Shown: positions 17,141 through 25,582, counted from the stretch's first letter. The stretch is DNA of 60,031 bases from Nitrospirota bacterium (GCA_016190245.1 JACPQY010000039.1:1-60031), one strand, 5' to 3'. Numbers and translations are program-made. Notes: generated from the letters alone by a model not told the origin.

Positions 17141-17858
17141 GGCCGGGGGCTCGATCGAGGGGTCAGGCCGACCCGACTTGACCCCGAGCGCCGACGCCCG
17201 CGCCCGCGAAAACCTCTACCGCTTCCTCGCCGCGTCGTTCATCGAACCCCCGTCGCTGGGGTCCTTGCAGAGGTTGGCCGGCGAGGTGGAGGACCTGTGC
17301 GCGCTCTCTCCTCAGGCAGGCGAGCACTTCTCGAGGGAATTGGCCGCCCTCGAACGCGATGCGGCCGGCTGTGTCGGGCGGCTCCGGCAGGAATTCTACG
17401 ACCTCTTTCATGTGCCGACCGGCAAGTACACGAGGCCCTACGAGGCGGTGTACCGGGACTCCCGTGTGGTGGACGCCACACGGGACGGGCGGCCCGGACC
17501 GTTCGAAGTGGGCGGCCTCACCTGGGGCCCCTCCACGGTTGCCGTCGAGCAATTCTACCGCCATGCCGGACTGAACCTCGAGCTCCGCGAGGTGCCGGAC
17601 TATGTCGGTGTAGAGATGGAGTTCATGGCCTTTCTTCTGGGAGAAGAGCGCAAGGCGCTCGAAGCAGGAGAAGCGGAAAAAGCAGGCAACGTCCGCCACT
17701 GGCAGAAAGCCTTCCTCGAGCGCCACTTGGCGCAGTGGGTTCCACTTCTTTGCCGTCAGATCCTGGAAAACTCCGGGAGCGACTACTTCAAAGGATTGGC
17801 TCACCTTACGATGGGCTTCGTGGCCTCCGAATCGGATATCCTGAGCCCCTGCGCCTGA
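17130..17858 (+). CDS. TorD/DmsD-family molybdoenzyme maturation chaperone
   Basis: 242 residues, all-helical, cytoplasmic. It has the family pattern ARENLYRFLAASF at the N-terminus and a central acidic segment PDYVGVEMEFMAFLLGEE that matches the TorD E-x-D-H/EFM region. Such chaperones hold the Tat signal of the catalytic subunit until the cofactor and clusters are inserted. ATG 17130 overlaps the end of the 4Fe-4S gene by 11 bp, so it belongs to the same operon. Its presence supports that the enzyme is folded before export. Confidence 0.85.
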   Translation: MSSEAGGSIEGSGRPDLTPSADARARENLYRFLAASFIEPPSLGSLQRLAGEVEDLCALSPQAGEHFSRELAALERDAAGCVGRLRQEFYDLFHVPTGKYTRPYEAVYRDSRVVDATRDGRPGPFEVGGLTWGPSTVAVEQFYRHAGLNLELREVPDYVGVEMEFMAFLLGEERKALEAGEAEKAGNVRHWQKAFLERHLAQWVPLLCRQILENSGSDYFKGLAHLTMGFVASESDILSPCA

Positions 17859-17879
17859 GAGACCCGAGACCCCGGCCCC

Positions 17880-18045
17880 AAAAGTAGTACCGGCCGCCGA
17901 GGCCGCCCTGCAACTCGAAGCTCGTATCCGGCAGCAGCGAGATGCCCACGCTTCAGGGCGCCGCCGTCACGGCAACGCCTGTCGACCGTGTGCCAGCGTC
18001 GGCCTGCGTGTTGTCCAGGCAGAACTTCTTTTCCTTCATCGCCGG
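17880..18045 (-). pseudogene. Possible relic of an outer-membrane barrel gene
   Basis: Read on the minus strand from 18040, a start MKEKKFCLDN is followed by one stop codon and then VGISLLPDTSFELQGGLGGR-YYF, a strand pattern typical of outer-membrane barrels. The in-frame stop and short length argue for a decayed fragment between the TorD-like gene and sensor module A. The assignment is tentative; chance similarity is possible. Confidence 0.25.
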
Positions 18046-18096
18046 GGCTTTGCGCTGACTTTGTGGGCCGAAGCAACCCCTCCAAGGCCAGAAAGA

Positions 18097-18110
18097 TTGA
18101 CCCCCGTCAT
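18097..18110 (+). promoter_or_regulatory. CRP/FNR-like site 2 (TTGACCCCCGTCAT)
   Basis: TTGAC-N4-GTCAT, the same core as site 1, placed 36 bp before the preferred start of the module A sensor gene. It may control the whole module A operon. Confidence 0.45.
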
Positions 18111-18146
18111 GCCCCGGCTACTCGAACGCCCGCACCATGCCCCGGG

Positions 18147-19094
18147 TTGACAAGAACCGCTTGGATGCTCGCCTCGGGTACTGTGCTGGTGGCGGCAGTT
18201 CTCTCACTGGCCGTGTGGCGGACACTCGAAAAGCGGGAGGAGCCGTTCGAGGTGCGCCTCGACTCGGAGAACCTCGTGCGGCCGGGGCAAGGCGCGGAAC
18301 CGCTCCGGCTGGCCATCGCGCCCGTCCTCTCGCCGGACCTCACCGTGGAGGCCTACCAATCCCTCTCCGACTACCTCTCCGCGCGAATGCCGCGCCCGGT
18401 CCGGCTCGTTCAGCGCAAGACCTACGGAGAGGTGAACGAACTCCTGCGCCACGCCACCATCCAGGCCGCCATCATCTGCACGGGCGCCTACGTTCGCGCC
18501 CTCATGGACAACATCAAGCTCGATGTCATCGCCGTCCCCAGCTACAAGGACGGTCCGGTCTACTATTCCCTGATCGTCGTAAGGTCGGCCGATCCCGCCC
18601 GGAGCCTCAACGACCTGAAGGGCCGCAGCTTCGCGTTCACCGACCCCCTCTCCCTCAGCGGGCACTACTATGCGATCTCGGCGCTTCTGGACATGGGCGC
18701 CAATCCAGCCGCCTACTTCTCGAAAACCACATTCACATACAGCCATGACGGAAGCATGAGGGCCGTGCTGGACGGCATCGCCGACGGCGCCGCCGTGGAC
18801 AGCCTGGTGTACGAGGATATCATCCGTCGCAACCCCGGAATGGGCGAGGCGTTGCGGGTTGTCCACCGCTCCCCTCCGCTGGGCGCGCAGCCCGTGGTCG
18901 TTCCCGCCTCCCTCGACCCGACGCTCCGGGAGGGGTTCCAGAAGGCTTTCCTGGGGATATCCGACTCGGTCCGCGGCCATGTGACGGTGGAGTCGCTCGG
19001 TATCGAGCGGTTCGTCGTCCCCCCCCCCGGTCTCTACGACTCCGCCTCCCAACTCGTCGCCAAGGTGAACCGGTATCTGCAAGAGCGGAGGTAG
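18147..19094 (+). CDS. PhnD-family periplasmic binding protein, module A (AioX-like)
   Basis: 315 residues with an N-terminal hydrophobic segment (signal or anchor) and one PhnD-type substrate-binding domain: APVLSPDLTVEAYQSLSDYL, SLIVVRSADPARSLNDLKG, FAFTDPLSLSGHYY and TYSHDGSMRAV. Such proteins bind phosphonate-like or oxyanion ligands. Here the gene stands before a histidine kinase instead of a transporter, as in AioX-AioS-AioR. Cys111 (in IICTGAYVR) aligns with Cys111 of both paralogues. The TTG at 18147 is chosen because it gives the same length as the paralogues; ATG 18165 is the alternative. No ABC permease genes are nearby, which favours a sensory role. Confidence 0.82.
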   Translation: MTRTAWMLASGTVLVAAVLSLAVWRTLEKREEPFEVRLDSENLVRPGQGAEPLRLAIAPVLSPDLTVEAYQSLSDYLSARMPRPVRLVQRKTYGEVNELLRHATIQAAIICTGAYVRALMDNIKLDVIAVPSYKDGPVYYSLIVVRSADPARSLNDLKGRSFAFTDPLSLSGHYYAISALLDMGANPAAYFSKTTFTYSHDGSMRAVLDGIADGAAVDSLVYEDIIRRNPGMGEALRVVHRSPPLGAQPVVVPASLDPTLREGFQKAFLGISDSVRGHVTVESLGIERFVVPPPGLYDSASQLVAKVNRYLQERR

Positions 19095-19154
19095 GGAAGA
19101 AGGTAAACACCACCGTTGTTTCTGGGCCTGTCCTGTCGTATCTAGCAGCCTAGA

Positions 19155-20570
19155 ATGGCGTTCCTTCCGCGCCCCCCCCTCAAACTGCGGACGCGCATCA
19201 CGGCCAGCTTCGTCCTCGTCCTCTCCGTCTGGGGCCTCATCCTTGCGGCCTCCCTGGGCTACATCCTCCTCGACTCGTCCCACCGCTTCTACCGCGAGCG
19301 CGGGGTCCACCTCATCCGCGCCCTGGCCGCGCAATGCGGCCCCCTCGTGTACTACGAGGACTGGACGGGATTGGACAGCCTGTTTCAGAGCCAGATGAAA
19401 TCCATTCCGGACCTGCGATATATTGCCGTGGTGGATCCCGCCGGCGTTCCGATCTGGAGCACTTTCGCGGCGGGATTCCCCGCGGATCTCCTGGCCGTGC
19501 CGCATGACCCTCCCTCCGCCACGGCCGTCTCCTGGCGACTGGTCCAACTCAGTGGCGAACGAGTCGTTGACTATCAGGTGGAGAAGGGTCGCTTTGTCCT
19601 TCGAATGGGAATGAGCCTGGCTCCGGTGGAGCACTTGAGTCGGCGTGTCGCCCTCTACGGGGCATGCATCGGCCTCGGAGGTCTCCTGGCCGTGCTCATC
19701 ATTGCGCTCTACATAAGCCGGCCCCTTGAGGCCCTCAGTTCCACCATCGAGCGAGCGGTGCTCCTCGATCGGAAGACCGGCGGCCCGGAGGCTTTTCAAG
19801 GCACGCTCGAGACCTCGAAAATAGGGAAGCACTTTCAGGATCTCATGGATCGCCTCGAGGAGCGGACCCGCCAGCTCGATGCCGCCAAGAAGTTGGCCTA
19901 CCTCGGCGAGGTCTCCGCCACCATCGCGCACGAGATCAACAACCCGCTGGGCGTGCTGGCCATCAACTCGGAGTTCCTCGGCGAGCGGGCCCAGGCGGGA
20001 CATCTCGATCCGGAGGCGGTCGAGGAGGTCGAACGGCTCCAGATCGCCTCGAAGCGCGCCACCCTTGCCGTGCAGAAGTTCCTCCAGTTCGCCCGGTACA
20101 CCACAAAGGGTGGCGAGATGCGGCTGCGGCCGACCGCCCTGCAAACCGTCGTCCGCGAGTGCGCCCAGTTGCTCGAAGACCGCCTCCGCCTGGGCCGTCT
20201 CACGCTGAGGACGGAGATCTCTCCGAACCTCCCCCGCGTGATGTGCGACGAACAAGGCCTCCAGCAGGTCCTGTTCAATCTCCTCACCAACGCGGTGGAC
20301 GCGAGCCCCGAGGGCGGGGAGATCACGGTGCAGGTCGCTCTCGATGGCCCCGAGCTCACCCTCCAGGTGTCCGATCGGGGACAAGGCATGACGCCGGAGG
20401 CCCTCCGCCACGCTCCCGAGCCCTTCTTCACCACCAAGGAGCAGGGTCTCGGGCTCGGACTCGCCATCTCGAACACGATCGTCCTCGCCCACGGTGGGGC
20501 CCTCACGCTCGAGAATCGCCCGGGCGGAGGCGTCCTCGCGAGCGTCCGGATCCCGGTGCAAACCCTGTGA
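19155..20570 (+). CDS. Membrane histidine kinase, module A (AioS-like)
   Basis: 471 residues: membrane helix 1 (about 14-38), a periplasmic domain of about 120 residues (FYRERGVHLIRALAAQ, then KSIPDLRYIAVVDPAG, Cache-like), membrane helix 2 (about 168-190), a HAMP region, a HisKA domain with His259 in ATIAHEINNP, and a HATPase domain (NLLTNAVDAS, DRGQGM, GLGLGLAIS). The kinase would read the ligand state of the periplasmic binding protein and phosphorylate the regulator that follows. It starts 60 bp after the sensor gene and overlaps the regulator gene by four bases. Confidence 0.93.
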   Translation: MAFLPRPPLKLRTRITASFVLVLSVWGLILAASLGYILLDSSHRFYRERGVHLIRALAAQCGPLVYYEDWTGLDSLFQSQMKSIPDLRYIAVVDPAGVPIWSTFAAGFPADLLAVPHDPPSATAVSWRLVQLSGERVVDYQVEKGRFVLRMGMSLAPVEHLSRRVALYGACIGLGGLLAVLIIALYISRPLEALSSTIERAVLLDRKTGGPEAFQGTLETSKIGKHFQDLMDRLEERTRQLDAAKKLAYLGEVSATIAHEINNPLGVLAINSEFLGERAQAGHLDPEAVEEVERLQIASKRATLAVQKFLQFARYTTKGGEMRLRPTALQTVVRECAQLLEDRLRLGRLTLRTEISPNLPRVMCDEQGLQQVLFNLLTNAVDASPEGGEITVQVALDGPELTLQVSDRGQGMTPEALRHAPEPFFTTKEQGLGLGLAISNTIVLAHGGALTLENRPGGGVLASVRIPVQTL

Positions 20571-21916
20571 CCACCCCGCTCGCGAAGATCCTCCTCGTGG
20601 AGGACGACAAGGCCATGCGTGAGAGCTGCCGCCAGATCCTCCGGAAGGTTCCCTACGAGGTCATGGACGCGGCGCTGCCCAAAGAGGCCGAGGCGATCCT
20701 CCTGCGCGAAGAGTTCGATCTCGTCGTCACTGACCTCCGGATGCCCCAAGGCGGCGGCCAGGAGGTCCTTCGAGCGGCGCGCAAAGTGTCGCCCGACCTC
20801 CCCGTCATTCTGATCACGGCCTACCCTTCCGTCCAATCCGCCGTCGAGGCCTTCAAGGGAGGCGTGACCGACTACCTGACAAAGCCCTTCACGGTGGAGC
20901 AACTCCGGCAGGCGGTCCAAGCCGCCTTGCGAACGAGCCAGGCCAAGGATCGAGCCGACCTCCTGCGCCGGATGGGACCGTCCGATCCTGCCGCGCAGGA
21001 CCTCATCGGCCAGTCGCCGCGAACGCTCGCTTTCCTGTCCGAACTCAGGCGTGTGGCAAGACTCGAGGCCCACGTGCTCATCTCGGGTGAACCCGGATCC
21101 GGGAAAGATCTCGCCGCGAGAACCCTCCACCGCTTCTCGAACCGCGCCTCAGGCCGCTTCGTGGCTGCGAGCTGCGCCGCGCTGGAGGAATCGCCCCTTG
21201 CCGGAAGCGGGGACGTCCTGCACAAGGCCCTGGAACAGGCTCGAGGCGGGATTCTCTACCTGGATGAACTGAGTGATCTCGCTCCCGGCGCCCAAGCCCG
21301 ACTTCTCGGAATCCCGGACAGCCGGAGGGAAACGACCTCGCCGGCGTCAGACGTCCCTCGTCCATCGTCCGACATCAGAATCGTTGCCTCAACCCGCAAG
21401 GACCTCCTCCAAGACGTCCAAGCAGGCCGCTTCAGGGAGGACCACTACTACCGCCTCACGAGTCTCGAGATCCGGGTCCCGCCGCTTCGCGAGCGACCGC
21501 AGGACATCCCCGGGCTCGCCGTGCACTTCCTCGATCGCTTCGCCGCCGAACTGGACGCGAGGAAGATCGTGGGCCTCGGCGAGGATGCGCTCGGGCTCCT
21601 CGTGGAGCACTCGTGGCCCGGAAACGTGCGGGAGCTTGCGAATGTCCTTCGCAACGCGGTTGCGCGCGCTACGGGCCCCCTCATTACGAAAGAAGATCTT
21701 CTGGAGACCGGGGCGCTCGCTCGCGAAGCCGGCGCGGCGGACGAGCCCGCCTCGCCGAGACGCTCCGCGCTCGACGACTACGAGCGCAAGTACCTCGCCG
21801 GCATGCTCGCGAGCCACTCTGGAAATGTCACGCAGACCGCGCAGGCGCTCGGCATCCATCGAACCACACTGCAGCGCCTGATGAAAAAGTTCGGCATCGC
21901 CGGCTCCGGGCGATAG
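20567..21916 (+). CDS. NtrC-like response regulator, module A (GAFTGA loop absent)
   Basis: 449 residues. Receiver domain with phospho-acceptor Asp56 in VVTDLRMP; AAA+ region with Walker A GEPGSGKD and Walker B ILYLDE; C-terminal Fis-type helix-turn-helix (NVTQTAQALGIHRTTLQRL). The sigma54-contacting GAFTGA loop is missing: the sequence runs from the second strand directly to the Walker B region, so it may act without sigma54. GTG 20567 overlaps the kinase stop (GTGA). The next gene is the eight-haem lipoprotein, whose upstream region holds two TGCTGC-N6-GCAGCA dyads, the presumed binding sites. Confidence 0.9.
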   Translation: MTTPLAKILLVEDDKAMRESCRQILRKVPYEVMDAALPKEAEAILLREEFDLVVTDLRMPQGGGQEVLRAARKVSPDLPVILITAYPSVQSAVEAFKGGVTDYLTKPFTVEQLRQAVQAALRTSQAKDRADLLRRMGPSDPAAQDLIGQSPRTLAFLSELRRVARLEAHVLISGEPGSGKDLAARTLHRFSNRASGRFVAASCAALEESPLAGSGDVLHKALEQARGGILYLDELSDLAPGAQARLLGIPDSRRETTSPASDVPRPSSDIRIVASTRKDLLQDVQAGRFREDHYYRLTSLEIRVPPLRERPQDIPGLAVHFLDRFAAELDARKIVGLGEDALGLLVEHSWPGNVRELANVLRNAVARATGPLITKEDLLETGALAREAGAADEPASPRRSALDDYERKYLAGMLASHSGNVTQTAQALGIHRTTLQRLMKKFGIAGSGR

Positions 21917-22157
21917 CCCCCCCGTCCGTAGACAAGGAGCATCCGTCAAGCATAGACCTGCGATGCCATCGTCGAGCCGAGCCGCCACTCTGTCCTGCTC
22001 GGCCTCATCGTTCGGGAAGCGCTCGACCTGATCGTGGAGTCCCGGCGAAAGCGGCTCCAGCCGAACCCCGATTCGCCGGAGGGGCCGACGATCGACCTCT
22101 TCGAGTTCTCGCGGTAGGACACCAGAACCTTTCCGCCCAGAATCTTTTCACGCCAAC

Positions 22158-22175
22158 TGCTGCATACATGCAGCA
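22158..22175. promoter_or_regulatory. TGCTGC-N6-GCAGCA dyad 2
   Basis: TGCTGC-ATACAT-GCAGCA, extended to 20 bp by flanking C and G (CTGCTGCATACATGCAGCAG). It is the upstream one of two copies before the eight-haem gene. Confidence 0.65.
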
Positions 22176-22280
22176 GCTACAAGCCTTTCAGGGAACGATA
22201 TTGTGACTAGACCGAACCTATTTCAGTAATAACAACGGCAAATAAATATGTTGCATGACAGTGAGAAAGTCTGGCAAGAC

Positions 22281-22298
22281 TGCTGCGTACGCGCAGCA
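22281..22298. promoter_or_regulatory. TGCTGC-N6-GCAGCA dyad 3
   Basis: TGCTGC-GTACGC-GCAGCA, 123 bp downstream of dyad 2 and centred 63 bp (six helical turns) upstream of the CRP/FNR-like site. Paired sites at this spacing fit a regulator that binds as two dimers. Confidence 0.65.
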
Positions 22299-22345
22299 TG
22301 TCGCCTAGATATTGGTGTTGTTCTGATATGTTGCAGGTCTAAGAC

Positions 22346-22359
22346 TTGACGGCTGTCAT
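22346..22359 (+). promoter_or_regulatory. CRP/FNR-like site 3 (TTGACGGCTGTCAT)
   Basis: TTGAC-N4-GTCAT, 148 bp before the eight-haem cytochrome start and downstream of the two dyads. Confidence 0.5.
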
Positions 22360-22507
22360 AACCGACTGCCGTCCGCTTTGGCATGTTGGGGCCGTGAGAA
22401 AGGCGACGAGGCAGATTCACCTGGGTGTGGAGCGATCTCTTTCGTGCCCACTCCAGCCTCGATGGGACGTCTCACAGGGCCATCGCGATGAGCGAAGGAG
22501 GTAGGTC

Positions 22508-24502
22508 ATGATGAAGGGAATCGGCGGTTGGTTGCTTGCGATCACGTTGCTCGCCCTGCCGGGCGTCATCGGTTGCGGCGAAGACGATGAGGAAACGACG
22601 GAGGTCGTGAAACCCGCGACCAAGATCGAGTTCTTCGTGAAGGACGCCGCCGGGAACGCCATCGAGGGCGCGACGGTGAGTGTCGAAGGGCAGGCGGCCA
22701 CGGCGACGACGGACGCGACCGGCGCCTTCAAGCTCGAAGGCCTCTCCGGAGACATGGTGTTTCTGAGGGCCAAAGGTCCCGGCTCTTCTTATCTCGAGGG
22801 CGGAACAAGACACGAGGCCGTGGAAGTGGAAAACGGTGCGCTCGCCGAATCGGTCACGATAAATTTGTCGTCCCGACCGTCCGACTCCGCCAAGTACGTC
22901 GGGGGGACGCAGTGCGGCGCCTGCCACACCACGCAGGCTGCCGACGAAGGCGGCTCCGCCCACGCTCATTCGATCACACCCGATAAAACCCGGATGATCA
23001 GCAAGGACCTGTGGCCTGCGGTGGGCGCCACGAAAGATACGAAGTTCACCGCCCTGGACCCCACCGATGCGACCGGGAAGATTTCGGTGGCCGTCGTCCT
23101 GTGCCAGCCCTCCGCCGGCGACTACCAGATGAAGTTCGGTGGGACGGCGGATTGTTCGGTCACCACCGACGGCACGTTTGTTCCGGTGTCCGGAACGTAC
23201 GGCGGCGAAGGTGACGGCGGGATCGCGAACACGCCGAACTTGGGCAAGTTCAAACAACGGTACCTGGCCAAGCTCTCGGATGTTCCCCTCGCGGCCTCAT
23301 GGACCTACACGGCCGGCAAAGACAAGGACTATCTGATCCTGCCCATCCAGATCACGCAGTCCGGCGACGGATCGCCCAAACTGGGCAAGTATCACGAGAC
23401 GGACTGGACCGGCCGGGGCCGCACCTTCTCGCGGAAGTGTTCGGGGTGTCACAACACGGGACTGGAGATTTCATGGGAGAAGGCCTCCGGCAAGAGTTAC
23501 ATTGAATCCTACAATTACCTGGACCTGAACATCACCTGCGAAATCTGCCACGGGCCCGGTTCGGAGCACATCGCCGCGCCGACCGAGAAGAGAAAACTGA
23601 CGATCATCACCCCCCGGAACCTGACCGCTGAAGCCACAAGCCAGATTTGCGGCGCGTGCCACTCGGGTGACGATGGATCGAGCAAAGATCCCGATGGCGC
23701 CTTCGGTTTCGCCTACAATGCCGGGAACGCCTCCAAGGTCGGCGGGGGCCATTTCGTCCCCGGGGTCTACGACCTGAAGGACTACATCAAAGGGTTCATG
23801 GTCCTTGAGAAAGACGGCGGCGCCTTCAACGCGTGGCCGGACGGCAAGCATGGTCTGGCGCACCGGCAGCAATATCCGGAGTTGGCGGCCTCCAAGCACT
23901 GGAGCAACTCCGAGGAGAAACTCTCGTGCGTGAGCTGCCACAATCCTCACACCCTGTATCAGGGCCCGAAGAAGTTCGAGGAAGAGATGGGGAAGGATGA
24001 GTACGTGCTTGAAACCCCGACGTTCAAGAACAACGTGCTCTGCCTCGGATGCCATGCGGGCGATGGGCCATACACGAGCCTGACCAAGGACAGCGTGGCG
24101 GCCGCCCACGTCGCCGCGGGCGGGAAAGCCACCAAGAACGGCGCAGCCGTGGCTGGCGATGCCGCGGCCGCAACCGCCGTCGCCGATGCCGTCAAGAACC
24201 ACATGAAAGACAAGGTTCCCGGCATGGGCGCCACGTACGATCCGACAAACGACGCCAAGCCTGTCGGACGCTGCCAGTCGTGTCACATGCCCAAGACCGG
24301 AAAGTCCGGAGGCTACACGACGGGCAAGGACGCCGCGGGCAACTCGGCGCTCGTCTCGGGCGACCAGGGTTCCCACGTGTTCGACGTGATCAAGTTCGAG
24401 ACCTCGAGCGCACTCAAGAAGGCCTCGGGGGGCGCGGACACGGACATCATGCCGAACTCCTGCGGAGGCTGCCACGCCAACTTCCTGATCAGCGGCGACT
24501 GA
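22508..24502 (+). CDS. Eight-haem cytochrome c lipoprotein with carboxypeptidase-regulatory-like domain, module A
   Basis: 664 residues. Lipobox LPGVIGC near residue 23; a beta-sandwich of the CarboxypepD_reg type at about residues 38-110 (FFVKDAAGNAIEGATVSV, then TTDATGAFKLEGL); then eight CXXCH sites (CGACH, CSGCH, CEICH, CGACH, CVSCH, CLGCH, CQSCH, CGGCH) in a multihaem c554-like region. The role is electron transfer or reduction at the cell surface or in the periplasm; no substrate can be named. It is the nearest target of sensor module A, which ends 590 bp upstream. A hairpin with a T-run follows the gene. Confidence 0.85.
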   Translation: MMKGIGGWLLAITLLALPGVIGCGEDDEETTEVVKPATKIEFFVKDAAGNAIEGATVSVEGQAATATTDATGAFKLEGLSGDMVFLRAKGPGSSYLEGGTRHEAVEVENGALAESVTINLSSRPSDSAKYVGGTQCGACHTTQAADEGGSAHAHSITPDKTRMISKDLWPAVGATKDTKFTALDPTDATGKISVAVVLCQPSAGDYQMKFGGTADCSVTTDGTFVPVSGTYGGEGDGGIANTPNLGKFKQRYLAKLSDVPLAASWTYTAGKDKDYLILPIQITQSGDGSPKLGKYHETDWTGRGRTFSRKCSGCHNTGLEISWEKASGKSYIESYNYLDLNITCEICHGPGSEHIAAPTEKRKLTIITPRNLTAEATSQICGACHSGDDGSSKDPDGAFGFAYNAGNASKVGGGHFVPGVYDLKDYIKGFMVLEKDGGAFNAWPDGKHGLAHRQQYPELAASKHWSNSEEKLSCVSCHNPHTLYQGPKKFEEEMGKDEYVLETPTFKNNVLCLGCHAGDGPYTSLTKDSVAAAHVAAGGKATKNGAAVAGDAAAATAVADAVKNHMKDKVPGMGATYDPTNDAKPVGRCQSCHMPKTGKSGGYTTGKDAAGNSALVSGDQGSHVFDVIKFETSSALKKASGGADTDIMPNSCGGCHANFLISGD

Positions 24503-24525
24503 GTCGGACATAAGACACGAATAGT

Positions 24526-24561
24526 ACGGCGCGGGCCAAGATGACCTGCGCCGTGCTTTTT
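24526..24561 (+). terminator. Rho-independent terminator after the eight-haem gene
   Basis: Stem ACGGCGC (24526-24532) with GCGCCGT (24548-24554), followed by GCTTTTT. It sits 24 bp after the stop codon. Confidence 0.75.
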
Positions 24562-24689
24562 CCGGCAACTCGCTCTTGGCCTCTGTCAGGTCTGCGCGGC
24601 TGAAGGCCGGCTTTTCCTCACAGACCCCTGATTCGTTGACGACCACGATTCTGCGTGGGCATCGCATGCACCTCTACGGTGAAAGGGAT

Positions 24690-24760
24690 CGTCACTCCCG
24701 CGGAAGCGGGAGTCCAGACCAGACCCCACGATTCCCCGCCGGCTGGCGGGGAAGGACGGA
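24690..24760. repeat. Dispersed two-hairpin repeat, copy 2
   Basis: Hairpins CTCCCGC-ggaa-GCGGGAG (24695-24712) and CCCCGCC-ggct-GGCGGGG (24734-24751) are joined by 'tccag' and 'gattcc', the same plan as copy 1 at 216-303. The surrounding 340-bp gap (24503-24842) holds otherwise only the terminator and the toxin-antitoxin promoter. Confidence 0.65.
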
Positions 24761-24807
24761 AACCGGACGCTTCCTTGTCATCCGGTCATGGCCCAACCCG
24801 GCTCCCA

Positions 24808-24836
24808 TTGACAAAGTAGCTACCGGTAGCTACCAT
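24808..24836 (+). promoter_or_regulatory. Toxin-antitoxin promoter with tandem GTAGCTAC operator
   Basis: TTGACA (24808-24813), 17-bp spacer, TACCAT (24831-24836). Between them GTAGCTACCGGTAGCTAC (24816-24833) is a perfect 18-bp palindrome made of two 8-bp palindromes, the layout of Phd-type autorepressor sites. Transcription start would fall at or near ATG 24843, so the message is likely leaderless. Confidence 0.75.
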
Positions 24837-24842
24837 AGACTC

Positions 24843-25133
24843 ATGCGGGCGGTTGGAATCAAGATCCTCAAGAATCGGCTCAGCGAATACGTCCGCATAG
24901 CCTCAAACGGGGAAACCGTGCTCGTCACGGACAGGGACAAGGTGGTTGCAGAACTCACTCCGCCTCAGCCCGGCCGGGCCCCCGGGCCTTCCGACGCCCT
25001 GTTCGCGGACCTGATACGCAAGGGCTTGGTCACTCCGGCGCGGCGCCCGGGTCGGCCCCTTCCCCCGCGGAATCCCGTGATGAAGTTCGAGGATCTCATG
25101 AAAGATCTTGCCAAGTCGCGCGCTGACCGGTGA
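24843..25133 (+). CDS. Phd/YefM-type antitoxin
   Basis: 96 residues. The N-terminal half has the Phd/YefM fold (IKILKNRLSEYVRIASNGE, then VLVTDRDKVVAEL). The C-terminal tail is Pro/Arg-rich and ends in a helix (FEDLMKDLAK) that would wrap the toxin. It pairs with the PIN-domain gene downstream, whose GTG overlaps its stop by four bases. The palindrome just upstream is the expected autorepression site. No ribosome binding site is seen, in keeping with leaderless translation. Confidence 0.87.
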   Translation: MRAVGIKILKNRLSEYVRIASNGETVLVTDRDKVVAELTPPQPGRAPGPSDALFADLIRKGLVTPARRPGRPLPPRNPVMKFEDLMKDLAKSRADR

Positions 25134-25516
25134 TCTATCTGGACTCTTCTGTCCTTCTCGCGGAGCTTTTCGCGGAGGATCGCGCCCCTGAACCCGGCTT
25201 CTGGCAACTTCCGACGGTGTCCAGCCGTCTGCTTGAGTACGAGGCATGGGTCAACGTGAATTTGAGAAACCTCGCCTCGACCCACGGGAAAAGGCTTCTA
25301 GAATTGATGGATGGTGTCGAGTTCGTCGAGCTTCATCCCTTGAGCCTTGCCCGCGCCCTGGAACCGTTCCCGCGCCCGGTCCGAACGCTCGATGCCCTGC
25401 ATCTGGCCACGGCCCATTTCATCCGAGAGCAGGGATCTTCAATCGAATTCGCCACCTACGACAGGGTCCAGGCAGAGGCCGCGCGTGCCCTGAAATTCAC
25501 CGTCCTGGAGCCGTAG
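25130..25516 (+). CDS. vapC: VapC-type PIN-domain ribonuclease toxin
   Basis: 128 residues with the PIN-domain acidic residues: Asp near the start in MIYLDSSVLL, Glu in SSRLLEYEAW, Asp in RTLDALHLATA and a late Asp in ATYDRVQAEAA. VapC toxins cut RNA, usually tRNA or rRNA, using Mg2+ held by these residues. The pairing with a Phd-like antitoxin and four-base overlap are typical. The pair lies between cytochrome module A and the GH106/module B operon. Confidence 0.9.
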   Translation: MIYLDSSVLLAELFAEDRAPEPGFWQLPTVSSRLLEYEAWVNVNLRNLASTHGKRLLELMDGVEFVELHPLSLARALEPFPRPVRTLDALHLATAHFIREQGSSIEFATYDRVQAEAARALKFTVLEP

Positions 25517-25568
25517 TCCCGCTCTCCTCCGGTCGGCTGCGCCGGCGGGTCGCCCTCCGCGGACAGGG

Positions 25569-25582
25569 TTGACCGCTGTCAT
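25569..25582 (+). promoter_or_regulatory. CRP/FNR-like site 4 (TTGACCGCTGTCAT)
   Basis: TTGAC-N4-GTCAT, 73 bp before the preferred start of the GH106-like gene that leads module B. It suggests that the whole four-gene operon shares the control of the cytochrome genes. Confidence 0.5.

Larger units (their letters stand above)
21917..22507. other. Regulatory gap upstream of the eight-haem cytochrome
   Basis: About 590 bp. The first 200 bp include a short open stretch (21965-22118, ending IVREALDLIVESRRKRLQ and DLFEFSR) without a start codon, perhaps a gene relic. The rest is AT-richer and holds two dyads, a CRP/FNR-like site and the ribosome binding site GGAGG before ATG 22508. No gene is called. 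Confidence 0.6.

Noticed and set aside
18147-19094. Reading the three PhnD-like genes as phosphonate ABC transporter components
   Set aside because: No permease or ATPase genes are nearby in any of the three places, and each is tightly linked to a kinase and regulator.
21965-22118. Short open stretch ending in IVREALDLIVESRRKRLQ and DLFEFSR
   Set aside because: It looks protein-like but has no start codon, is closed upstream by a stop and has no ribosome binding site. At most it is a relic, so it is not called as a gene.
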